From the NCBI GenBank assembly GCA_964019165.1, contig OZ025272.1, positions 7,024,993 through 7,088,992 on the forward strand: 64,000 nt of DNA, given 5' to 3'. This DNA is from Mastigias papua (lineage: Eukaryota > Cnidaria > Scyphozoa > Rhizostomeae > Mastigiidae). The notes under the pieces were generated by a model. That model saw only the letters and a list, made by a program, of their open reading frames with translations, did not search any database and was not told the DNA's origin. This document shows, in pieces, positions 56,901 to 64,000 of this stretch (position 1 is the first letter of the stretch; every line of letters begins with the position of its first letter). The position numbers and the translations under genes are program-made.

Positions 56901-59900
56901 TTATTGGCATTCTGGTCAATCATGCGGATGATTTTATTTGGAGTGGAAGGCTTTCTATTTCGGAGAAGAAAACAGTTCTGCTTTTCAATTTGTTGGAATG
57001 GAATTATCCTGGAAAAGTGGTTTTATATTTCTGCATCAAAAGAAATACCTAGGCTCAATGACTCCAGTTGAAGTAGAAAAGTGCAGACCGCTACACAAGT
57101 ACTCTCCTGTGACAAAAAGTTAGAGACATTTTCAGATCAAAAATAAGTCAACTTCTATGGGTTACCCATTAGAGCAGACCAGATATTTTATTTGATTTGC
57201 CAATTTTGAGTGGTAAAGTTATAGAGGCTACAGTAAGTGACTCTGTGGATTTGTAGTTTGTAGGATTTGTACTGCTCTGTAGAAGGAGAGATTGTTTACA
57301 CTATACGCTTAGAAAAGACAATAGTTTTAACGCAGTTTACAAGGGGACAAATTGGAGAGGATGACTTGTAGAGAAACTTGGGCGGTGGTATATAATTACA
57401 TTTTAGGGAGTTAGCTTTTGTAGATATATGTCGTTGATAGTTCGTTTAGCAGTTTACGTACTATAAAAGAGATTTACAAAAACATTGTTCATGTTGATGT
57501 GCATTTCTTACAATTTAGTACCAGACCTAGTCACTGGGCAACAAACTCATAAATCAATTAAACCCAAAGTTGCAAAGTTATCCCTAAGTAAACTTTTGTC
57601 CTTTTTTGCCACCCTTTTGGCCCCCACACTTGCCAACTCTGGCTATATTAGTCGTATCAACATACAGTGTGTGTCATTGGAAAGCTCTTGGTGTGGAAAT
57701 GCCATTTTGCATTGAAAGAGCTTAGCGTAAGCTAAAGCATAGTTGCCAAGGCTCTGTCCTTCCACTGGAGACTCAAGCATTTGAATGTTGTCTCCCGCCG
57801 ACCTCGTGCAATGGCAAAATGTTGTAGAATCTCCATCATTTATTTCATTTAGAAAAAGCTTCCTAAAATTGCCTAGCTGAGAATATAATGAAATTTGGCA
57901 TGTCACACTGTTTGTTCCTCATCAGTCCCTCATTCAAAACTGATCACTCTTAGAACCATTGCTTTTCATGGTTCTGATGTATTATGTTGTGTTTTAGATA
58001 TTACTATGTAATAATGGTGTCCATATCAGCTGCCCGGAAGTGACGGCGTCAGCCCCACCCTAATCCTTATCTCTACCACACTGCCATTCCCATATCTCGA
58101 GCATATTGATAACCAAAACTTAGCTAAAGGTACAAACTTTTGAGGCATTTGGCCTAAAATTGCTTCTGTTGGGGTCAAAGGACCAATCTTGGACAGTTAC
58201 AGTACGTAGCAAGATTGTCACTATGCAGGGGCTTCTTTCATCTTATTGTATACAAGAAAATATTCGTTATTTCTTCAAGAAACTATATGCTAAAGCTTTC
58301 TTTAGAATATAGTGCAACACACATCTAGCAATACAGTTCTGGAGAAAATCAGAGTCAAGAATTGCAGCAAATTATGGTACTACACGTTTTCTTATGAGAG
58401 ACAAACTTTTCCCTTCAGCCCGAATGTTTCTTAGTATTCTTAGTATCTTAAAATTGTTGAAATTTCCTATAGCAACAAGGCAAATATGAGATGAGAAATT
58501 GGATTGTTGGTTAAAAAAATTTCAGAGACGGATGTTGTTTTTATTTTTTTCAAGTTCAAGTAAAATTTTCTCGCAAAAACAGATTTTTAAAGTTTACTTT
58601 TGAAACTCAGCCTGCCTGTGCTTCTTAATTGTTTCTTAATTTTTGAATAGTTTGAGCCTCATGTTTCTTATATACTTGTTTCTTATAAAAAGACATGTAT
58701 TGAGATTTATCGACTGACAGAAAAGTTGACGGAAGTGTTATAGGTCAATATCTGTTTGGGCAGTGATTTTAGGGAGATGGCATAACAGATAACTATAAAT
58801 GCATGCATTTTCTGAAGAGATAGTATGTTATTGCACTACTTTGAACAGCAATATGTATTAGGCCTAAGCTTTCAGAACCTTTTGCTGAGCTGGTTTTCTA
58901 CATTTTGGCTATAAGAACTTTTTCCCTTGAAGCCATTTCAGGTTAGAGATAAGATCCAGTGCCAATAATGCAATGTTAATTTTGAACTTACTGTTCTCAA
59001 GTAATGACCGAATGTAAGGTTAACGATTATTCTTGCAACGATTTTACTAAATTTCAGAACAAGGACGACGACAAAAAGGGATAGCATAGCTCTAATTGAT
59101 CATTTCATTGACACATCTGATAGAGGATTCACTTTTTGACTAACCCGGTTACTCTACTCGACAAATCTGATAGAATTCTTTATCAGACGTGTCAATGAAA
59201 TGATCGAGTAGAGCTACTGCAAAGACTCTATTAAGTCCCCTGCTTGGAATAAGCCCCCACCCATAAGATGGTTTCTGACAAATAAGCCCACACCCTCGAA
59301 TAACCCCGATGGGACTTGCGTGTGCTCAGTATATTGCAGGTCAAAAACAAAAGAAAATCAGAACATTCAGCTATTTGTCTGTTTATTTGGACTGATATTT
59401 AACCCGAACAACTGTTTCGCAACTTTCCCCTCCTTGATGCAATCTCTTTATACATTTAACTCAAAGTGTTTTAGAGTATTTTCTTTTCTATCAGTTTCTT
59501 GAAAAGAATGATATTCTTTCGTTATCGTCTCCGCATGGTATTTCGCTGGAATCACTTATCCAACTTCTCACTTTCTTTCCCGATGACTTTCGCCTTCAAA
59601 GCATTTTTGGGTGCTGCATTGAGGAAGTTTGTCATCAAAGAAGAAATTTCAGTGGGAATATGTCCAACTAGCGTTTCACATTCGTCTTTGAGGAAAACAC
59701 TAATAGCATTTGTATAATGCAAAAATAATATAAAATATCGTGCTTAGCAGACCCCAGGACCTATAGATTTAATAAGTCCTCCCTTCTAATGATTCTCCCT
59801 GAAAAAAGACCCCCCCCCCGCAAAATTGTATCTGACAAATAAGCCCCTGGTAGCTTTATTGAGTCTTTACGGTGTGCTGTCCCTTTTTGTCATCGTCCTT

Positions 59901-62900
59901 GTTCTGAAACTTATAATGAATTTGCGGTTTCCAACTCAAACATGATTTTACTATAAGCATATATGACGGATATGCTAATAAATCTCATATGATAGTGCTA
60001 CTGTCATTATGTTGCATGTCCACCTTATTTAATGTATGGTACATGTAAAGTCTGCAAAGAAAACTGATCTAAAATGAATTCATGAACAAAATCATTTTCA
60101 GCCAGACGGCAGGACCAAGCGCACGAAAACATTCGAGAGTTAAACAAGGGTAGCCTTCTTTCCTATGACTTTTGGGACTCTGGCAGTTCATTGAGTCTCC
60201 TTGATACTATCTTTGCATCCTCTATAACTGCTTCTTTTGCAGTGCGCCTGCTTCTGGGTTGTTTGCACTACAAATGAGCAACTTCAACTCCACTGATTTA
60301 ATCTATTTACAAATATATCATAATATGTTGTTTGTTATAGGCTAGAGGTTTGTAATCTGAAATCGATCAAGGAAAATTATGACTAATACTGAGTAATACT
60401 TTTTTCAAAGAATTCTAAACGAATTATGATGCTTAACCTAGAGATTGCTTCCCTGGATTATATTATCTTGCAATTTGTTCATAGCCAAATGTTCATTTAG
60501 AAAATACACAGAGAAGTACAACTGTCGTTAATTACCAGATATTTTTCACTTTAATCATCATTAGTTACTTGATGGAAAAAATAAATGCATGCGATTTTGT
60601 TGAGTCTGAGTTGTGCAAAGTAAGTCCAGGCCCGCTGAGAGCTTGTATGGGCATGGGGAATGGAAAAAGTGTGGCACCTGATGGTGTCATTATTAGAATT
60701 CGATCAATGTGCAGAGAAAAACATAGAAACCAAGAGCTTATGTGAATTGAACAGTAACATAACTCGTGTAATAAAGCTAGCTCATCACAGGAGGAGGCGA
60801 CACATCTAGCGAAAGTATGTTCAGGAAAGTCGCACCTAGACAGGAACTGGGTGCGGATGTACACTCAAATAAAAGATAGGAATAAAAGAACCATTACTGA
60901 AGAATTATAAAATGTATCGTTTGGTTTTGTAAGCTTTCTCAAAACTGCTCCGACTTACACGACAACCTGACTTATAAAATTTGACTTGCCTGCAAAAATG
61001 TCATCATTTTAGGCGGTTCGTGACCGAGCACTTTTATCCCACTTGTGAAATCTCCTATTTTGCGACTCCGACGTAGGCGAGTTTCACTGTATATATGTTT
61101 GTTACTGCTTAAAGTTGCTGTTTTTTCTTTGTTCATTTCCATTGGTTTTTATTTGGTCTCGCAAAGCTAACATACACATATCAAATATACATAAAACACC
61201 AATTCTCGTTTCCATATACAACTTAATAATGCATCATTCTAAAGTGACTCAAGTTTTTGTTCAACTGTTTTCATTTCGAAAGATAACTAGCAAATTTCAG
61301 TTCTTCATATTTATAAATGTATGTAACACTATTATTATGTTATTAAGGTTATTTTGGTACATTCAGTATCTTAAAGTTTTGTCCTTTCTTTTCAGTTAAA
61401 AAGTATGTCAGCAGTTATAACACTACTGCATTTTCTTGATGAAGACCTCCAGAGAGGATGCAGAATACAAGGAGATGTTAGCCATGCATTGTCCATCCTA
61501 GTATCATTGTGTCACATTTGCCGTAGTTTGTGTCTGGTTAGAAAATATCTTCGAAAGCAAATTCTGCCCCCACTAAAGGAGATTCCAGCCCGTCCTGAAG
61601 AAGAGCAAACCCTGAAAGGAAGAATCATCAAGTTGATGACACATCCAGAAATTAACATTAAGGTGAATGTTTGTCATTATTCAATAGAATAGTTAGTCTC
61701 ATGCAAGATTGATTGTATCCTTTTCAAGGCTGCAGTTTAGAAAACAAGATAAGACTTCATTTGAATCTTCTCATTCTTGATCGCTGTGTTGAACTATGTT
61801 TGAAAAATGTCAAAATATTAGTCTCTTTCTGCCCTCAGTCATCTGCATCTTATTGTTGTTAGCTCATATCCCAGTGGAGTTTAGCCACCCCTAAGCTTAT
61901 CTCCTGGACTTTAATAGGTTATAGCGCCATTGTATTGTAATTGAAATGTGATAAGTGCGGGGAATTCAGTGCGAATTGAGATATTCTGCATTTGTACTAC
62001 TCTGTTTCAACTTATTAGATTTCAGTTCTTTTGTTTGATTAATTGAACACGTAGAACTAGTCCTTGCATCACATCTCAGCAACATAGGTCTATAGATATT
62101 ACAGAGAGAATAGATATTACAGGCACATTTGAACAGAAGTATCCCGTAGTATTCCACCACAGACCTCTCAATGTTGAGGTGCGTAATACCTTACATGTGC
62201 TAATTTCAGAGCCAAGATCGCAACAATTAACAGGGACATTTCTTAGTCTTAATGTTTATATTAACGGCATATTTTCATTGTATTAAGGCTAAGACATATC
62301 CATTGAGTTAATCTAGAGACATATCCAGAAACTAAACGTTTCAACTCAAACGAGAGTCATCATCAGTGGTGAATATAACGAGGGAGAGTAAGATCTTAAA
62401 TATACTAGGTACAAAAAGAAGGATCAAATAGACGGAAATGATATGTAGTTCTACGTGGGGAAGGTCACGTCGGTATCGAATAAGGATAAATAAACGGAAA
62501 CTTTACTTAAACTTCGAGTCGAAACGTCTAGTCTCTGGATATGTCTCTAGATTAACTCACTGGATATATCTTAGCTTTAATACATGAAAATATGCCGTTA
62601 ATATAAACATCAAGACTATGAAATGTCTCTGTTCCTTGTTTGCGATCTTCGCTCTGAAGTTTCTCCTAAAGCTGCGTTTCCCAACATCTAAATCAATGTG
62701 ATAATTTCCTCATAGGCAGACTAGGTTAGATATGGTTAGGTACGTCTCATTGGGATTTCGATAGTTGCAATAGGCAAAAAATTTCATTTCATCTCTTCCC
62801 TCCTCGGTAGACAATAGCCGCAGACTTTCTATTCGTTCTTTGCAAAGAAGACCCAGACCGACTGGTGAAACATACTGGCTATGGAAATGCAGCAGGTCTC

Positions 62901-63024
62901 TTTGCTGCTAGAGGATTGCTGGGAGGAAAGAAAAGCAAGACTTCTAGTGATTACTCTTCGGATGATGATGATTCAGAAACTGAGGAATATAAAGCTATTG
63001 CAGATAAAGTTGATCCAATAACAG
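47256..63024 (+). CDS. ric8: Ric-8 (synembryn), Galpha chaperone/GEF; 3' end beyond window
   Basis: Ric-8 is a cytosolic armadillo-like protein that folds nascent Galpha subunits and promotes nucleotide exchange on free Galpha-GDP. Exons: 47256..47992, 50213..50546, 61396..61662, 62811..63024; all introns GT-AG with matching phases, giving about 517 residues so far (human RIC8A is about 530). Family landmarks: [20 protein letters not shown] and [20 protein letters not shown] in exon 1; [20 protein letters not shown] and [17 protein letters not shown] in exon 2; [20 protein letters not shown] and [13 protein letters not shown] in exon 3; [33 protein letters not shown] and acidic [13 protein letters not shown] with DPITG in exon 4. 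The acidic Ser/Thr stretch matches the casein kinase 2 region known in Ric-8A. The start at 47256 is preferred over an in-frame ATG at 47190 whose 22 residues look hydrophobic and non-conserved. The C-terminal exon(s) lie past 64000. Confidence 0.93.
48000..50212. other. Ric-8 intron 1
   Basis: Holds an open frame at 49365..49580 of coding-like composition that is out of phase with the gene, and a 30-bp tandem duplication. Otherwise nothing recognised. Confidence 0.4.
49644..49703 (+). repeat. Perfect 30-bp tandem duplication
   Basis: A 30-base unit beginning AGAAGCTTTGATCACC and ending AAAGCCTAT occurs twice with no difference, so the duplication is recent. Confidence 0.95.
50213..50546 (+). 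CDS. ric8: Ric-8 exon 2
   Basis: Follows TATTTTACAG. It ends TATGAG before GTTGGA, a weak but usable donor in phase 0. Encodes the second helical-repeat block. Confidence 0.88.
51010..51300. repeat. Degenerate AATAAGCCCC-family MITE
   Basis: The left part ACTATAAACCCTTTAG and the right part TTTGAGGATTTATGGTAT are inverted relatives. Inside are GGGGGCTT and GGGCTTATT boxes. Older than the copy at 22482..22962. Confidence 0.5.
51407..52139 (+). repeat. Left arm of the long inverted repeat
   Basis: 733 bases from GGGTCATTCC to CTGGCGGGTGC. The region 51428..51447 differs from the right arm; the rest reads as identical by eye. Confidence 0.9.
53520..53766. repeat. Nested short MITE inside the TIR element
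   Basis: AGGGTTCTCAGGA at the left and TCCTGAGAACTCTG at the right form inverted ends. The interior has repeated CCAGGTTTTCC words facing each other. Its minus-strand 92-codon frame is a by-product. Confidence 0.5.
54264..54987 (-). repeat. Right arm of the long inverted repeat
   Basis: 724 bases, the reverse complement of the left arm, ending GGAATGACCC. Confidence 0.9.
55127..55280 (+). repeat. Direct repeat D150, copy 1
   Basis: About 150 bases matching 57300..57450 with roughly one difference in seven. The best-kept block is GGGAGTTAGCTTTTGTAGAT followed by CGTTGATAGTTCGTTTA. Confidence 0.75.
55799..55831 (-). repeat. hAT-like end fragment
   Basis: On the minus strand CAGGCCCGTACCCAGGGGGT, a variant of the end seen at 45435. 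The partner end was not found. Confidence 0.4.
56610..57120 (+). pseudogene. Ty1/copia reverse transcriptase relic
   Basis: In one frame [28 protein letters not shown], stop, [29 protein letters not shown] and VDPGVFYW, then [16 protein letters not shown]. The catalytic box normally ending VDD reads ADD. After a frameshift [20 protein letters not shown] and KKYLGSM continue the RT. This is another Copia lineage than the intact element at 7708..11927 (YGLSDAS rather than YGLKQSG). Integrase and RNase H are absent. Confidence 0.8.
57300..57450 (+). repeat. Direct repeat D150, copy 2
   Basis: Second copy of the 55127..55280 segment, about 190 bases beyond the Copia RT relic. Confidence 0.75.
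57451..58425. other. Ric-8 intron 2: nothing recognised
   Basis: Only short frames without domains. Confidence 0.35.
58430..58690 (+). repeat. Dispersed repeat family R330, copy 2
   Basis: Shares with 63350..63630, in the same order, CCCTTCAG (just upstream), AATGTTTCTTA, TATAGCAACAAGGCA, AAAATTTTCTCGCAAA, AGTTTACTTTTGAA and CTCAGCCTGCCTGTG. Non-coding. Confidence 0.75.
59052..59909. repeat. Composite MITE with 34-bp inverted ends
   Basis: Ends TTTCAGAACAAGGACGA(C/T)G then ACAAAAAGGGA(T/C)AGC, inverted with two mismatches. Inside are AATAAGCCCC-family boxes (59225..59300 and 59740..59870) and a 25-bp hairpin stem. No transposase. Confidence 0.7.
59098..59205. repeat. 25-bp stem hairpin
   Basis: GATCATTTCATTGACAC continues to ATCTGATA at the left; the complement TATCAGACGTGTCAATGAAA then TGATC lies at 59181..59205. 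Only one mismatch in the stem. A third partial copy of CGACAAATCTGATAGA lies between. Confidence 0.8.
59910..61395. other. Ric-8 intron 2, distal part: nothing recognised
   Basis: AT-rich, short frames only (for example 60565..60864 minus, no domain). Confidence 0.35.
61396..61662 (+). CDS. ric8: Ric-8 exon 3
   Basis: Follows CTTTTCAG, ends ATTAAG before GTGAAT in phase 0. The KQILPPL and KLMTH blocks are strongly family-like. Confidence 0.95.
62204..62659. repeat. MITE with arms of about 125 bp
   Basis: The left arm (62204..62330) and right arm (62535..62659) are inverted. Shared blocks: TTCAGAGC(C/G)AAGATCGCAA, TTTATATTAACGGCATATTT and GAGTTAATCTAGAGACATAT. The centre is about 200 bases with no gene. 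Lies in Ric-8 intron 3. Confidence 0.8.
62811..63024 (+). CDS. ric8: Ric-8 exon 4
   Basis: Follows TCCTCGGTAG, ends ACAG before GTAGAT in phase 1. It carries the YGNAAGL motif and the acidic kinase-site region. Confidence 0.95.
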
Positions 63025-63349
63025 GTAGATTGTTATTTTGATTCGCAATAGGTTGTTTTTCGTATCGTAAAACTTGAGAACATTTCCGTACCTTTATTTA
63101 ATATCGTTTTTACTGCTTATATTGGTTATTTTTGGTCACTTTTCATGGTTATATTGGCTGTATTGGTAGCTCTGTTGAATGTTTATGTGTATGGATGGTT
63201 TTGTGTATCTAGATTTATCCTCTTAGGTGATAATCTTGCTTTCATATGTTTTGTTCGCTTTCTGCAGTCTATTGCAGCTTTGTTCATAATATGGTAGTTT
63301 TGGTCATATACACATTTTTTATTTAGGAAACAAGCTTTCTCCCTTCTCC

Positions 63350-63630
63350 CTTCAGGGTACATGTTTCTTAATATTTTGTCAGATCCAGTCTTAAATGTTT
63401 CTTTCAAATTCTTGACATTTCTTATAGCAACAAGGCAGCTATGAGACAAGAAATTGAGTTTTAGTTATAAACATTTGACAGACAAATGTTGTCTATATAT
63501 TTGTTTTCATAATTCAATTAAAATTTTCTCGCAAAGGCAGACTATTCAAGTTTACTTTTGAACCTCAGCCTGCCTGTGTTTCTTAGTTGTTTCTTGATTT
63601 TTGACTGATTTGAGCCTGATAGTTCTTATA
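63350..63630 (+). repeat. Dispersed repeat family R330, copy 3
   Basis: Same order of blocks as 58430..58690. Lies in the Ric-8 intron after exon 4. Confidence 0.75.
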
Positions 63631-63669
63631 CACTTTTTTCGTATAAAAATAAAGCGTGTATTTATAAAA

Positions 63670-64000
63670 TGTGTTCTTTTCGGACTTTCTTCATTGTTAA
63701 CGAAGTGCTTTGGAGTATAGGAACGAATACTCTCCTATAAAGCGTTTTAGCATATAAAACACATTACTGTCTTATTTACCATCCAGAAATCATGGCGGCA
63801 GGAGAATATGTGGCTGACAGGCTGTTTTTTTTATTATAAACAAGGTTATAAGAAACAATTAAGAAAAGTTTAGAACTGCAAGGAAAGAGTTAAGAAACTT
63901 TAGAAATTTCTTTACCATCTTTCACTTTTGCAAACCCCTTTTTTCCTCCACAGATTTAAAAGACTTTTCCTTTGCAGTGCGTTTATGGACACTACAAAAG
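63670..64000. other. Ric-8 intron 4, runs off the window
   Basis: No further Ric-8 exon is recognisable before the edge; the C-terminal coding part must lie to the right. Confidence 0.5.

Overview
The window is invertebrate animal DNA. Genes are interrupted by long AT-rich introns with GT-AG borders, there are no operons, and transposons and MITEs are dense. Three host genes are recognisable. Mitochondrial complex I subunit NDUFS3 has six exons over 3542..27574 on the plus strand. A forkhead gene closest to FoxQ2 lies at 30213..31385 on the minus strand, with a possible extra 5' exon at 31789..31860. The Galpha chaperone/exchange factor Ric-8 (synembryn) starts at 47256 on the plus strand and runs off the right edge; four exons are visible. 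The gene content, a Copia element primed by the initiator-tRNA anticodon region, and repeats rich in AATAAGCCCC fit a sponge, cnidarian or other marine invertebrate. The species cannot be fixed from sequence alone.

Layout. 1..3416 is the upstream flank of NDUFS3; it ends in a foldback-like element whose inverted ends are arrays of 20-bp tandem repeats, and this element stops 125 bp before the NDUFS3 start codon. NDUFS3 intron 1 (about 10 kb) holds a decayed DDE transposase, a complete and apparently young Ty1/copia retrotransposon (7708..11927) in antisense, two opposed copies of one MITE, and another MITE; a tRNA-derived SINE also lies before exon 2. Introns 3 to 5 hold a LINE remnant, minisatellites, MITEs, a transposon-like pseudogene of an unnamed family and an unidentified minus-strand coding relic. 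27575..30212 is mostly empty. FoxQ2-like follows. 33.7..44.8 kb is a transposon graveyard: two Ty3/gypsy relics, a minus-strand LINE, a Harbinger transposase pseudogene, a Penelope-like relic, a second LINE, a long (AT)n tract and small Tc1/hAT/hairpin MITEs. The Ric-8 introns hold a 3.6-kb element with near-identical inverted repeats of about 725 bp, a Copia RT relic, and more MITEs and dispersed repeats.

The host genes are unrelated in function: respiration (NDUFS3), transcription (FoxQ2-like) and G-protein signalling (Ric-8). No defence, toxin or biosynthetic cluster was found. The most noteworthy content is mobile-element architecture: the minisatellite-armed foldback, the long-inverted-repeat element, the intact Copia whose ORF and primer site overlap its LTRs, a MITE pair showing CpG decay, and a SINE with a 38-nt inverted partner.
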